From assembly GCF_033170385.1 (NCBI RefSeq), contig NZ_CP126170.1, forward strand, positions 281,501 through 345,500: 64,000 nt of DNA, read 5' to 3'. A program made the position numbers and the translations under genes. Shown piece after piece: positions 9,403-17,592 of the stretch; the stretch's first letter is position 1, and every line of letters starts with the position of its first letter. A model generated the notes under the pieces. The model saw nothing but the letters and a program-made list of their open reading frames with translations, did no database searches and was not told the origin of the DNA. The DNA is from Xanthomonas rydalmerensis (lineage in GTDB: Bacteria > Pseudomonadota > Gammaproteobacteria > Xanthomonadales > Xanthomonadaceae).

Positions 9403-9490
9403 TTTCTGAGCTGCCTACACGGCAGTGAACTCAAAAGCTTGCGTCACCTCGATCATCTCTGCTTTCTGAGCTGCCTGTTTCTCGGCGCAC
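9403..9490 (-). CRISPR. vestigial type I-F-like CRISPR mini-array (two repeats, one 32-nt spacer)
   Basis: The first 28-nt repeat, 9403-9430, reads TTTCTGAGCTGCC, TACAC, GGCAGTGAAC, almost identical to the solitary repeat at 2769. It is followed by a spacer of exactly 32 nt (9431-9462), the standard I-F spacer length. A second unit (9463-9490) is identical over its first 14 nt (TTTCTGAGCTGCCT) and degenerate afterwards. In I-F orientation (minus strand) the stem-loop and CTCAGAAA handle are intact in the first unit, while the second keeps only the 3' half. No cas genes occur in the window. Confidence 0.7.
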
Positions 9491-9604
9491 GGCGCTCACC
9501 GAAGGCGCTATCGCCATGCCTTTCGTCACTGGTCCGCCGAGCCGCCAAGCGCGCACTGTCGCACTGGCACATCCCGTGCCGCCTTCGTTCACCAGAGGTG
9601 CCCC

Positions 9605-10234
9605 ATGACCCCCACCGATCCGCATGCCACCCGCCTGCAGCGCGCCGCGCGCTGGACCCGCAAGGAACTGTTGCCGATGGTGGTGATGCTGTTGCTGCTC
9701 ACCGCCGCACGGTCGTCCTTTGCCAATCACTACGTGGTGCCCTCCGGCTCGATGCAGCCGACCCTGCAGCCTGGCGATCGTGTTGCCGTGGACATGAGCG
9801 CTTACGGTCTGCGCGTGCCGTTCACCGAGTACCGCGTGTTCGAGCGCGGCCGGCCGCAGCGCGGCGACGTGGCAGTGTTCGATTCCCCGCGCGATAGCAC
9901 GCGCCTGATCAAGCGCGTGGTGGCGGTGGCGGGCGATCGTGTGGACGTGCGCGATGGCCATCTCTCCATCAATGGCCAGCCGCTGCAGGTGGGCGCCGCG
10001 GGCGATGCGGAGCGATTCGGCGCACGCATCGCGCGGCTCGACCTGGACGCGGGCGGCGGTCCGGACCTGCACGACGTGCGCGTGCCGCCCGGCAAGCTGC
10101 TGGTCATGGGTGACCATCGCGGCGACAGTTTCGACGGCCGCTACTTCGGCTTCGTCGATGCGGACAAGGTCTATGGCAAGGCGCTGGCGGTGTTCTACCG
10201 TCGCGGTGAGGGCTTTGAGTGGGCGCGGCTGTAG
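9605..10234 (+). CDS. lepB: signal peptidase I
   Basis: A membrane serine peptidase (family S26) that removes signal peptides from exported proteins; 209 aa. One N-terminal membrane segment (LLPMVVMLLLLTAA, about residues 23-36) is followed by the catalytic box PSGSMQPTL with Ser49, the Lys box LIKRVVAVAGD with Lys103, and the C-terminal MGDHRGDSFDGRYFGFV box. All expected S26 boxes are present. It is shorter than the two-membrane-segment E. coli LepB and may be an accessory copy; the main lepB of the genome, normally next to lepA, is not in this window. Confidence 0.9.
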   Translation: MTPTDPHATRLQRAARWTRKELLPMVVMLLLLTAARSSFANHYVVPSGSMQPTLQPGDRVAVDMSAYGLRVPFTEYRVFERGRPQRGDVAVFDSPRDSTRLIKRVVAVAGDRVDVRDGHLSINGQPLQVGAAGDAERFGARIARLDLDAGGGPDLHDVRVPPGKLLVMGDHRGDSFDGRYFGFVDADKVYGKALAVFYRRGEGFEWARL

Positions 10235-10264
10235 GGCATCGCTCGCAACGACGGGACGTGATCC

Positions 10265-10330
10265 GTAGGAGCGGCTTCAGCCGCGACGGGCTTTACCGGT
10301 AAGGCCTGTCGCGGCTGAAGCCGCTCCTAC
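10265..10330. repeat. REP-type palindrome pair
   Basis: Two 23-nt units in inverted orientation (10265-10287 and 10308-10330), each containing GTAGGAGCGGCTTCAGCCGC or its complement, separated by 20 nt. Together they can fold into a long stem between lepB and the convergent SDR gene. The same unit recurs at 15620, 43821, 54480 and 54537. Confidence 0.85.
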
Positions 10331-10410
10331 AAGGGGGCAACCTGGTTCTGCTGGGACATGGCGAGTGCAGGCCTTCAGTCGGCGAGCAGGAGCTGCTGCC
10401 GGTGGTGCGC

Positions 10411-11340
10411 TCAGAACGTCACGCCCGCCAGCGTGCACGCCACCTCCCACAGCCGCGCGGCCACCTGCGGATCGCGTGCCTGCCGGGCGATCCTGGCTGG
10501 TGCCGGGTCGCCTTTCAGTTCGAACAGGCCGTCTGGTCCGTAGTACGCGCCGCCCCGTACCTGCGGCGAGGTCGCGGCGTAGAGCGTGGGGAGTGCCCCG
10601 GCCGCGGCGGAATGGCTGATCAACGGCGCCAGCCACCTGGTCGCAGTGCCCACTACGCTGCGGCGTCCGTTTGCGTCCGGGCCATTGGCGACCAGCGCGG
10701 TCTGCGCGATGCCGGGATGCGCGGAGACCGCGCACAGGCCCCAACCCCGCGCGTCACTGCGCCGCTGTAGTTCCAGCGCAAACATCAGCATCGCCAGCTT
10801 GGATTGCCCGTAGGCCTTCCACGGCCGGTACGGGCGTTCGCTCTGCAGGTCGTCGAAGTCGATGCGGCCGTGGCGGTGCGCCAGGCTCGACAGGTTCACC
10901 ACGCGTGCGGCCGGCGCAGCGCGCAGCAGTGGTAGCAGCCGCGCGGTCAGCGCGAAATGGCCGATGTAGTTGCTGCCGAACTGCAGCTCCAGGCCGTCGG
11001 CCGTGGTCTGCCGCTGCTGCGGCGCCATCACGCCGGCGTTGTTGATGAGCAGATCCAACCGCGGGTAACGCATCGCGATGCGCTCGGCGAAGGCGGCCAC
11101 CGAGACCAGCTGCGCCAGGTCCAGCGCTTCCACGCGTACGTCGGCCGCCGGATGCGCAGCCAGGATCGCCTGCCGCGCGGTCTCGCCCTTGGCCGGGTTG
11201 CGGGCGGCCAGCACTACGCTGGCGCCCGCGCCGGCCAGCGCCAGCGCAGTTTCGTAGCCCAATCCGCCGGGGCTGGCGCCGGTCACGATCGCGAGCTTGT
11301 CGCGCTGCGACGGCAGGTCGGCCAGGGTCCAGCGGCTCAC
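10411..11340 (-). CDS. short-chain dehydrogenase/reductase, retinol-dehydrogenase-like
   Basis: An NAD(P)-dependent SDR oxidoreductase of about 309 aa. The N-terminal Rossmann motif is TGASPGGLG, the structural motif NNAG lies in LLINNAGVMAP, and catalysis is expected from the Ser in VVNLSSLAH and YGQSK (Y-x3-K). The layout resembles retinol dehydrogenase/WW-domain oxidoreductase-like SDRs; the substrate is unknown. The GTG start at 11340 overlaps the stop of the upstream MBL gene (GTGA), so the two are probably co-translated from the TetR-controlled divergent promoter. Confidence 0.8.
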   Translation of the reverse strand: MSRWTLADLPSQRDKLAIVTGASPGGLGYETALALAGAGASVVLAARNPAKGETARQAILAAHPAADVRVEALDLAQLVSVAAFAERIAMRYPRLDLLINNAGVMAPQQRQTTADGLELQFGSNYIGHFALTARLLPLLRAAPAARVVNLSSLAHRHGRIDFDDLQSERPYRPWKAYGQSKLAMLMFALELQRRSDARGWGLCAVSAHPGIAQTALVANGPDANGRRSVVGTATRWLAPLISHSAAAGALPTLYAATSPQVRGGAYYGPDGLFELKGDPAPARIARQARDPQVAARLWEVACTLAGVTF

Positions 11341-12389
11341 GGCGCCACCGCCTGCGCCAGCGCACGCCACCAACGCTCTCCAGTGGCCGGCTGCTTCAGG
11401 TCGACGCGCTCGCCCATCCGCGGCGTGGCCAGCGCCACGCCGGCGGCGTCGGCCAATGCCGCGAGGCGTTCGAAGGGTTCGTGCCAGGCGTGCATGGCCA
11501 GGTCGAAGGTGCCGTTATGGATCGGCAGCAGCGTGCGTCCGCGGATGTCCCGATGCGCCTGCAGGGTCTGTTCCGGCTGCATGTGCACGTGCGGCCACTC
11601 CACGTCGTAGGCGCCGTTTTCGATCAGCGCCACATCGAAGGGACCCAGTCGCTCGCCGATCGCCTTGAAGCCATCGGAGTAGCCGCCGTCGCCGCTGAAG
11701 AACAGCTTCAGTTCCTGCGTCTCGATCGCCCACGAGCACCACAGCCGGCGCCCGCGGTCGAACATCCCGCGCCCGGAAAAGTGTTGCGCCGGGGTGGCGG
11801 TCAGCGTCACGCCGTCCACCGTGGTCGACTGCCACCAATCCAGTTGCCGCACCTTGTCCGCAGCCACGCCCCAGCGCATCAGCAGGTCGCCCACGCCCAG
11901 CGGGGTCACGAACGTCCCGACGCGCTCGGCCAGGCGGCGGATGCTGGCGCGGTCCAGGTGGTCGTAGTGATCATGCGAGAGGATCACCCCGGCGATCGGC
12001 GGCAACGCGTCCAGCGCGATCGGCGGTGCGTGGAAGCGCCGTGGGCCGGCGAACGGAAACGGCGAGGCGCGTTCGGAAAACACCGGGTCGGTCAGCCAGA
12101 AGCGTTCGCGCAGCTTGAGCAGCACGGTGGAGTGACCGAGCCGGTACAGACTGCGGTCGGGCGCCGCCAGCAGTTGCGCGGCGGTCAGCGGCAGCACCGG
12201 CAGCGGCTGCGCGGGCACCGCCTCGGGCGACTTGCGGGTCAGCAGATGCCACATGATCCGCAGGGTCCCGGCCAGACCGGGCATGCCGCTGGTGCCCGGG
12301 GTGGCGTTGCGGAAGCGGCCATGGCGGTACTGCGGCGAGCCCAGATGCGAGGGCGGGACACGGGACAGCGGGGGAGCGGACGCAGACAT
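11337..12389 (-). CDS. MBL-fold metallo-hydrolase (UlaG/NAPE-PLD-like)
   Basis: A metallo-beta-lactamase-fold hydrolase of about 350 aa. The metal-binding motif SHDHYDHLD is present, with further ligands in ATPAQHFSGRG, FSGDGGYSDGF and LPIHNGTFDLAMHAW. This arrangement is seen in UlaG-like lactonases and bacterial NAPE-PLD-like proteins; substrate not determined. The start at ATG 12389 has AAGGA upstream. It is the first gene of a two-gene unit with the SDR and faces a TetR regulator across a palindromic operator. Confidence 0.8.
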   Translation of the reverse strand: MSASAPPLSRVPPSHLGSPQYRHGRFRNATPGTSGMPGLAGTLRIMWHLLTRKSPEAVPAQPLPVLPLTAAQLLAAPDRSLYRLGHSTVLLKLRERFWLTDPVFSERASPFPFAGPRRFHAPPIALDALPPIAGVILSHDHYDHLDRASIRRLAERVGTFVTPLGVGDLLMRWGVAADKVRQLDWWQSTTVDGVTLTATPAQHFSGRGMFDRGRRLWCSWAIETQELKLFFSGDGGYSDGFKAIGERLGPFDVALIENGAYDVEWPHVHMQPEQTLQAHRDIRGRTLLPIHNGTFDLAMHAWHEPFERLAALADAAGVALATPRMGERVDLKQPATGERWWRALAQAVAP

Positions 12390-12428
12390 TGCAGCAATCC
12401 TTGAAAGGTGATCCGGCAAGATAATTAC

Positions 12429-12443
12429 ACTACACAGTGTAGT
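12429..12443. promoter_or_regulatory. palindromic operator between the MBL gene and tetR
   Basis: A perfect inverted repeat ACTACAC-A-GTGTAGT (7-bp arms, 1-nt centre) in the 96-bp divergent intergenic region. It is AT-richer than its surroundings and suits binding by the adjacent TetR dimer. It lies 39 bases from the MBL start and 42 from the tetR start, so one site could control both directions. Confidence 0.7.
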
Positions 12444-12485
12444 TTCCTTTTCGTGAAAGTAAACCGTCCGGTGTAACATCCGTCC

Positions 12486-13118
12486 ATGGCTTCTCCTTCC
12501 ACGCCCACCCCGGCACGGCTGACCGAACGCAAGCGCCAGGCGATCCTGGAGGCGGCGATCGCCGAGTTCCGTGGCCATGGCTTCGAGGCCACCAGCATGG
12601 ACCGCATCGCGGCCAGTGCCGGCGTGTCCAAGCGCACCGTCTACAACCATTTCCCCAGCAAGGAAGCGCTGTTCGACGAGATCCTGGTGCAGCTATGGCA
12701 GCGCAGCCTGGACACGGTCGGCGTGCCCTACAACCCGCAGCAGCCGCTGCGCGCGCAACTGCTGCAGTTGCTGCAGCAGAAGCTGCAGATGTTCGACGAT
12801 CCCGCCTTCGTCGGCCTGTCGCGGATGGCGATCGCCGAAGGCATGCGTGCGCCCGAGCGTGCGCGCGAGTTGACCGCGCGCCTGGGCAGCAAGGAGGAGG
12901 GCACCCTGGTCTGGTTGCGCGCGGCCCTGGCCGATGGCCGGCTCAAGCCGTTGCAGCCCGAGTTCGCCGCGCAGCAACTGCATGCGCTGATCAAGGGCTT
13001 CGCCTTCTGGCCGCAGCTGACCATGGGCCAGCCGCCGCTCAGTCCCGCGCAACAGGCCGAGGTCGCCGCGTCGGCGACCGACATGTTCCTCGGGCATTAC
13101 GCGCGGGATCCGGGTTAG
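12486..13118 (+). CDS. TetR/AcrR family transcriptional regulator
   Basis: A 210-aa repressor. The N-terminal helix-turn-helix is clear (RQAILEAAIAEFRGHGFEATSMDRIAA..VSKRTVYNHFPSKEALF, about residues 17-63), followed by a helical ligand domain typical of AcrR-like proteins with a TetR_C-type C-terminus. It is divergent from the MBL-SDR pair with a 15-bp palindrome between them, so autoregulation and control of that pair are likely. The inducer is unknown. Confidence 0.85.
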   Translation: MASPSTPTPARLTERKRQAILEAAIAEFRGHGFEATSMDRIAASAGVSKRTVYNHFPSKEALFDEILVQLWQRSLDTVGVPYNPQQPLRAQLLQLLQQKLQMFDDPAFVGLSRMAIAEGMRAPERARELTARLGSKEEGTLVWLRAALADGRLKPLQPEFAAQQLHALIKGFAFWPQLTMGQPPLSPAQQAEVAASATDMFLGHYARDPG

Positions 13119-13186
13119 CGAGAGTGCGTGGGTGTGCCCGCGCAGCACGGTTCTCTACATTCCGAGCGTGCATAAGGAGCGATGCA

Positions 13187-13897
13187 ATGAGATACACGGA
13201 ACAGCAGATCATCGGAGACCTCGGCGAACTCGCGGTCGCGCGCGCCTTCATCCGGTACTTCCGCTGGCCGTGCCGGCGCCAGACCGTCGATCTGGGCGTG
13301 GATGCCGAAGTCGAGATCACCGACGACGATTTGAACGCCACTGGCAAGATCATCAAAGTCCAGGTCAAGGCCAGCATGAGCCCATTCGTGGATGGGAAGA
13401 ACACGGTCTATCTCGAGACGCGCCATGTCGATTATTGGAAGGACTTTTCCGTGCCGGTGCTGCTGTGCGCGGTGAGCGTGGCGACCGACGAGGTGCTTTG
13501 GAAAGTGATCGCCTCCGATCGCGACTATGCGACGGGCCAGGGCGGCGCCAAGGTCGAATTCGATCGGGTCGCCGACGCCTTGTCGCCGGCGTCTCGCCAC
13601 GCCATCGAGCGGATCGCGGTCGAAGGCGGCGACATGATCATGCAGATCCTGGGGATCGCCGAGGCAGCGATTGTCCCGATGCTCGGTAAGACCGGGACGC
13701 CCGCGATCTCGCTGGAGGACAGTGCGCAGGTCGAACGGCATGCATTGAACGGGCGCTTGCTGAGCATGGCCCATGCGCTTGTGCAACTCACCAGCAATTC
13801 CCGCCCTGCTGCCACCACTCGCCTGGCATGGTTGCAAGGTGCCTGGAACGCGATCGATCAGGCGCTGGATAGGGAAAACAAAGCTGATCTCTACTGA
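13187..13897 (+). CDS. DUF4365 domain protein (restriction-endonuclease-like fold)
   Basis: A 236-aa protein beginning MRYTEQQIIGDLGELAVARAF, chosen at ATG 13187 with AAGGAG 7 bases upstream. The N-terminal ~140 residues carry the DUF4365 pattern: GxLGE helix, GVDAEVEITD, then IIKVQVKAS, giving D...E...QxK residues like PD-(D/E)XK nucleases. DUF4365 occurs alone or fused to STAND/NLR-like defence proteins; here it stands alone with a helical C-terminal ~90 residues. A nuclease role is inferred from the motif only. Confidence 0.7.
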   Translation: MRYTEQQIIGDLGELAVARAFIRYFRWPCRRQTVDLGVDAEVEITDDDLNATGKIIKVQVKASMSPFVDGKNTVYLETRHVDYWKDFSVPVLLCAVSVATDEVLWKVIASDRDYATGQGGAKVEFDRVADALSPASRHAIERIAVEGGDMIMQILGIAEAAIVPMLGKTGTPAISLEDSAQVERHALNGRLLSMAHALVQLTSNSRPAATTRLAWLQGAWNAIDQALDRENKADLY

Positions 13898-14072
13898 GCA
13901 ATGGCGCCGAATGACGCACTGTCTCGTATCGATGGGGGGCGGCACCTGCTACCGGCCAAACGTGGCCGCGCGGCTGCCTGCCGAGCCGACGCGCCGCGAA
14001 CAGGCGCGTGCGGCATGACGTTCCTGGTCTGCCGGTTCGCGGCGTGGCAAGGAATGTGGGGATGAACCGGCA

Positions 14073-14423
14073 TCAGCCCTCGCACCACACCGCCAACTCG
14101 TAGCCGTCGCGGTCGGCGAAGTGGAAGCGGCGTCCGCCCGGGAACGCGAACACAGGGCGCACGATGCGGCCGCCGGCCGCTTCGATGCGGGCCTGCGTGG
14201 CTGTGAGATCGGTGGAGTACAGCACCACCAGGGCACCGCCAGGCTGCGCGGTGCCGTGGAAGAAACCGCCGCTCAGGCGGCCGTCGCGGAACTCGCAGTA
14301 GTCCGGGCCGTAGTCCTGGAAGGTCCAGTCGAAGGCCTGGCCGTAGAAGGCCTTGGCCGCATCGATCGAGGCGACGGCGAATTCCAGGTAGTCGATGCGG
14401 TGATGCTGTTCGGCGCGGGACAT
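14073..14423 (-). CDS. VOC family (glyoxalase/bleomycin-resistance fold) protein
   Basis: A 116-aa protein with a single VOC module pair: RIDYLEFAVASIDAAKAFY at the N-terminus and FHFADRDGYELAVWCEG at the end, where the usual metal-ligand Glu sits. Homologues include glyoxalase-like and dioxygenase-like enzymes; the substrate cannot be read from sequence. AGGAG precedes the ATG at 14423. It is divergent from the neighbouring thioesterase. Confidence 0.8.
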   Translation of the reverse strand: MSRAEQHHRIDYLEFAVASIDAAKAFYGQAFDWTFQDYGPDYCEFRDGRLSGGFFHGTAQPGGALVVLYSTDLTATQARIEAAGGRIVRPVFAFPGGRRFHFADRDGYELAVWCEG

Positions 14424-14590
14424 GGGCGGCTCCTGTGGACGAGGCGCCAGTATCGGGCAGCGCGCGGCGGCTGGCTTGGCGAAAACGGCCACAGCGCACG
14501 TCCGGTGTCGGCTGCGAGCGGCATGTGCGGGCGAGCGCGATCCCGGCGATGACGGAGGCGCGGCGGCGCCGCGAACGAGGGAGCGATGGC

Positions 14591-14995
14591 ATGGACATCC
14601 AGGTACTGGCGCGGCGGATCTTCGACGCACAAGCCTTCAGCCGGCTGCTCGGCGCGCGGCTGGACGCGATCGGCGAGGGACAGGTCGAGATCGTCCTCGA
14701 CATGCGCGACGAACTGCGCCAGCAACACGGCTTCGCGCATGGCGGCGTGCTGAGCTACCTCGCCGACAATGCGCTCACGTTCGCCGGCGGGCTGGCGCTG
14801 GGCGGCGATGCGCTGACCGTCGAGTTCAAGATCAACTACCTGCGTCCGGCACGCGGCAGCCAGCTCATCGCCCGCGCGCAGACGCTCGGGCAGGGCAAGC
14901 GCCAGGCGGTGTGCCGCTGCGACATCGTCTCGGTCGAGGAGGGCGGCGAACGTCTGTGTGCCGTGGCGCAGGGCACCATCGTCGCCGCACCCTGA
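14591..14995 (+). CDS. PaaI-type hotdog thioesterase
   Basis: A 134-aa hotdog-fold protein. The family signature HGFAHGGVLSYLADNALTFA contains the HGG segment that binds acyl-CoA, followed by VEFKINYLRPARGS. PaaI-like enzymes hydrolyse aryl- or acyl-CoA thioesters; the substrate here is not known. The start ATG 14591 has a GAGGG upstream, while a longer N-terminus would be arginine-rich non-family sequence. Confidence 0.8.
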   Translation: MDIQVLARRIFDAQAFSRLLGARLDAIGEGQVEIVLDMRDELRQQHGFAHGGVLSYLADNALTFAGGLALGGDALTVEFKINYLRPARGSQLIARAQTLGQGKRQAVCRCDIVSVEEGGERLCAVAQGTIVAAP

Positions 14996-15088
14996 GCCGT
15001 GTGCCGATGCCGACCGTCTCGGGCGCCTGCGTCGATGCCGGGCTGCGCGAGCGCCGGTCGCGATCCGTGCGGACGCACCGGGCCGGAG

Positions 15089-15418
15089 TCATTTCGGCGG
15101 CAGCGTCTGCACGAACGCGATGGCCTCGCGCAGCAGGCGCGCGGCGAGCGCGTCGTCGGCGAAGGTCTCCGACGCGACCCGGACCCAGCCGGCCATCGCC
15201 CGGCCGCGCGACAGCATCGGCACGATTCCCGGTATCGCCAACGCCCACGCGTCGTGACCCTTGCCGAGCCGCACCAGCACGCCGTCGTCGCGCGCGCCGC
15301 ACAGCAGATGGCCGTGCAGCAGCCAGGCCCAGCCACCGAACATCGGCTTCTCGGTCAGATCGCGCTGCGCACCGAGCGTGTCGCGCAGCATGTGTTCCAA
15401 GCCTGCATCTCTGGCCAT
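15089..15418 (-). CDS. TfoX N-terminal domain protein
   Basis: A 109-aa protein matching the stand-alone TfoX_N domain: an N-terminal helix (LEHMLRDTLGA), KPMFGGWAWLLHGHLLCGA, VLVRLGKG, then a C-terminal helix ending AFVQTLPPK. It lacks the C-terminal half of the competence regulator TfoX/Sxy, so a role in competence should not be assumed. Confidence 0.8.
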   Translation of the reverse strand: MARDAGLEHMLRDTLGAQRDLTEKPMFGGWAWLLHGHLLCGARDDGVLVRLGKGHDAWALAIPGIVPMLSRGRAMAGWVRVASETFADDALAARLLREAIAFVQTLPPK

Positions 15419-15619
15419 GTGTCACCCAGGTCTTCGCACTTGGCGGCACGGTAGCAAACTGCGCAAGACGACAGCCTGCGCTCGGTGCAGCGCGGCGCCG
15501 GCGCCGGCATGCAGGCAAGCGGTTTTCGCCGTAATCCGAGCGAATGCAGGTGCGCGCGTAGGCGCGGTTCCTGGCCACTTTTTCGTGATCAGCCGCGATG
15601 GGTGTTATCGGGAATGCCT

Positions 15620-15642
15620 GTCGCGGCTGAAGCCGCTCCCAC
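15620..15642. repeat. REP-type palindrome, single unit
   Basis: A 23-nt unit containing GTCGCGGCTGAAGCCGCTCC, the complement-oriented form of the unit at 10265. Confidence 0.8.
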
Positions 15643-15676
15643 GGGTGCGGCACCAGCCTTGTCGGAGGACCGCACT

Positions 15677-15699
15677 GTGGGAGGGACTTCAGTCCCGAC
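15677..15699. repeat. second-class palindromic repeat
   Basis: A 23-nt unit GTGGGAGGGACTTCAGTCCC plus GAC with an internal GGGACTTCAGTCCC palindrome. An identical copy lies at 54423-54445. It differs from the GTAGGAGCGGCTTC class but shares its overall design, and in both places sits near a copy of that class. Confidence 0.75.
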
Positions 15700-15819
15700 G
15701 ACGGAGGGTGTCAGTCGGCGTTCGGCTTCGCTTGTCGCGGCTGCATGACAGGTGACTCCTACAGGGGGCCACAGCGCGCGTTTGTCGCGATCGGCGGCGC
15801 ATTGCCGTTGCAGGCCCTG

Positions 15820-16587
15820 TCAGCGCGCGTGCCGTTGCACCAACTCGCGTGGGCTGAGCCCGGTCAGTTGCCGGCTGTCGCGCACCAGGTGCGGTGCGTC
15901 GCCGTAGCCGGCCTCGAGTGCCGCCGCAGTCAGGCTGGGATGCCGGTGGGCCAGGCCCAGGAAGCGTTGCAGGCGCAGGATGCGCTCGAGGGTCTTGGCG
16001 CCGTAGCCGAAGGCGTCGTGGCTGCGCCGCCGCAGCGTGCGTTCGCTGACGCCCACCATGCGGGTCAGCGCGGCCAGGCGCGGTGGCGTGTCGCCGGCGA
16101 GTTGTGCGAACAACCAGGCCATCTCGCGGTCGGCCTGCAGCGGGCGGCTGGCGCACAGTGCGTGAAGGGCCGCCAGCGGGTCGGCGGCCTCTTCCAGGCG
16201 CGCCTGCCAGTGACGGCCGCGTCTGCCCCACAGCGCGTCCAGCGGTATGCGCTGGTCGGCGATGGCATGCAGCGACAGGCCGAGCAGGCTGGGCCCGGCG
16301 CCCGCAGCCAGCCGCACCGCCGTCAGCACGCTGCCCGGCGCCACTGTGGCGTCGGTGGCGCAGTGGTCCGGCCCGGCCACGAACAGCGCGCGACCGTCCC
16401 AGATCAGATCGACGCAGCCGTCGGGCAGCACCTGCGTCGCGTCGGTGTCGGCCTCGCCCTGACGGAAGCGCCAACTGCAGCGCAGGCGGTCGCGCAACGC
16501 CGGTGGTGCGTCGCATTCGGCTAGCGGGAGGGCAGGGACATGGGCGGTCGGTGTGCAGCGAGCGTGCCGCCACCGTAGCAGAGGCAA
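15820..16587 (-). CDS. AraC family transcriptional regulator
   Basis: A 255-aa regulator. The C-terminal half has two AraC helix-turn-helix motifs: LAALTRMVGVSERTLRRRSHDAFGYGAKTLERI and the AALEAGYGDAPHLVRDSRQLTGLSPREL signature. The N-terminal ~100 residues (LPDGCVDLIWDG...GPDHCATDATVAPGSVLTAVRL) match the DUF6597-like sensory domain found in AraC proteins of this size. Target genes are unknown; its neighbours are unrelated. Confidence 0.8.
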   Translation of the reverse strand: MPLLRWRHARCTPTAHVPALPLAECDAPPALRDRLRCSWRFRQGEADTDATQVLPDGCVDLIWDGRALFVAGPDHCATDATVAPGSVLTAVRLAAGAGPSLLGLSLHAIADQRIPLDALWGRRGRHWQARLEEAADPLAALHALCASRPLQADREMAWLFAQLAGDTPPRLAALTRMVGVSERTLRRRSHDAFGYGAKTLERILRLQRFLGLAHRHPSLTAAALEAGYGDAPHLVRDSRQLTGLSPRELVQRHAR

Positions 16588-16613
16588 TGGCGCCGCTGTC
16601 TCGCGCGGTGTGG

Positions 16614-17582
16614 CTACCGCTCCGACGGCCCGCTCTCGTCGTAGCCGCGCGGGGTGAACAGGTCCGGCTGGATCAGTTCGATGAAGGCACGTGCCTGCGG
16701 CGACAGGTACTTGCCCTTGCGCACCACCACGCCGTAGCTGCGCGCCGGGAAGTAATCGCCCAGGGCGCGGGTGGCCAAGCGCGCATGGTCGGCGTCGGTG
16801 AGGCAGATCGAACTGACGATGGACACGCCCATGCCCATCGCCACGTACTGCTTGATCACCTCCCAGCCCCCGACCTCCAACGCCACGGTGTAGGGCACCC
16901 GTGCCTGTTGGAACACCAGGTCGACCAGGCGGTAGGTGACCTGGCGCCGCGGCGGCAGGATCAGCGGGTACGGCGACAGATCCTCCAGGGTCAGCTTGGG
17001 CTTGCGGGCCAATGCGTGGTCGCGCGGGGCGATCAGCAATTGCTCGAAGCGGTACACCGGGGCGTAGCTGAGGTCGGCTGGCACGTCGAGCATGGAGCCG
17101 ACCGCCAGGTCCACCGCGTCCTCGCGCAGCAGGTCGGTGCCGTCGGCGCTGATCGCGTTGTGCAGGGTCAGCCGCACCTGCGGGTGGCGGGCACGGAAGG
17201 CCTCCACGATCTTGGGCAGCAGATAGAGGATGGTGGAACTGTTGGCGGCGACGTTGAGCTCGCCGGCGTCCAGCCCGCGCGCCTTCTCGCGGAAGTCCGC
17301 CTCCAGCCGGTCCAGGCTCTCCACCAGCGGCTGCGCCATCTCGTACAGCAACTGGCCCTCGCGACTGGGCACCAGGCGGCGACCACTGCGCTCGAACAGC
17401 ACCACGCCTAGCTCCCGTTCCAGCGCCTGCAACTGCAGGGTCACCGCCGGCTGGCTGACGAACAAGGCCTCCGCAGCCCGCGATACCGCCCCCAGCCGCA
17501 CCGTCTGGCAGAACGCGCGCAGCGGTTTCAACCGGTCGGATTTGTAAGGAAATCGAGGGGTTGCAGTGCTGCCCGTGGCCAT
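16614..17582 (-). CDS. CysB-like LysR regulator divergent from aceBA
   Basis: A 322-aa LysR-type regulator of CysB-like size. It has an N-terminal winged helix (LKPLRAFCQTVRLGAVSRAAEALFVSQPAVTLQLQALERELG, about residues 17-60) and a periplasmic-binding-like effector domain. The start was placed at ATG 17582 because the upstream extension belongs to the opposite strand's aceB region. It is divergent from malate synthase with 108 bp between, containing two perfect inverted repeats, so regulation of the glyoxylate shunt is the natural inference; the effector is not known. Confidence 0.85.
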   Translation of the reverse strand: MATGSTATPRFPYKSDRLKPLRAFCQTVRLGAVSRAAEALFVSQPAVTLQLQALERELGVVLFERSGRRLVPSREGQLLYEMAQPLVESLDRLEADFREKARGLDAGELNVAANSSTILYLLPKIVEAFRARHPQVRLTLHNAISADGTDLLREDAVDLAVGSMLDVPADLSYAPVYRFEQLLIAPRDHALARKPKLTLEDLSPYPLILPPRRQVTYRLVDLVFQQARVPYTVALEVGGWEVIKQYVAMGMGVSIVSSICLTDADHARLATRALGDYFPARSYGVVVRKGKYLSPQARAFIELIQPDLFTPRGYDESGPSER

Positions 17583-17592
17583 GACGTGATAG

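Larger units (their letters stand above)
9186..9604. other. interval between the orphan immunity gene and lepB
   Basis: About 420 bases without an intact gene. From left to right it holds an AT-rich stretch, the terminator at 9238, an RHS scrap, the CRISPR-like mini-array and the lepB leader, with GAGGTG just before the lepB ATG. Confidence 0.5.
15419..15819. other. intergenic region rich in dispersed palindromes
   Basis: About 400 bases between TfoX_N and an AraC gene without a credible gene. It contains one REP unit of the common type (15620-15642, ending CTCCCAC rather than CTCCTAC) and one of a second class (15677-15699). Confidence 0.6.

Noticed and set aside
2769..9490. Transposon of the Tn7/I-F3 type between the CRISPR-like repeats
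   Set aside because: No TnsABC, TniQ or Cas genes are present and no terminal inverted repeats were seen; an RHS island is the simpler reading.
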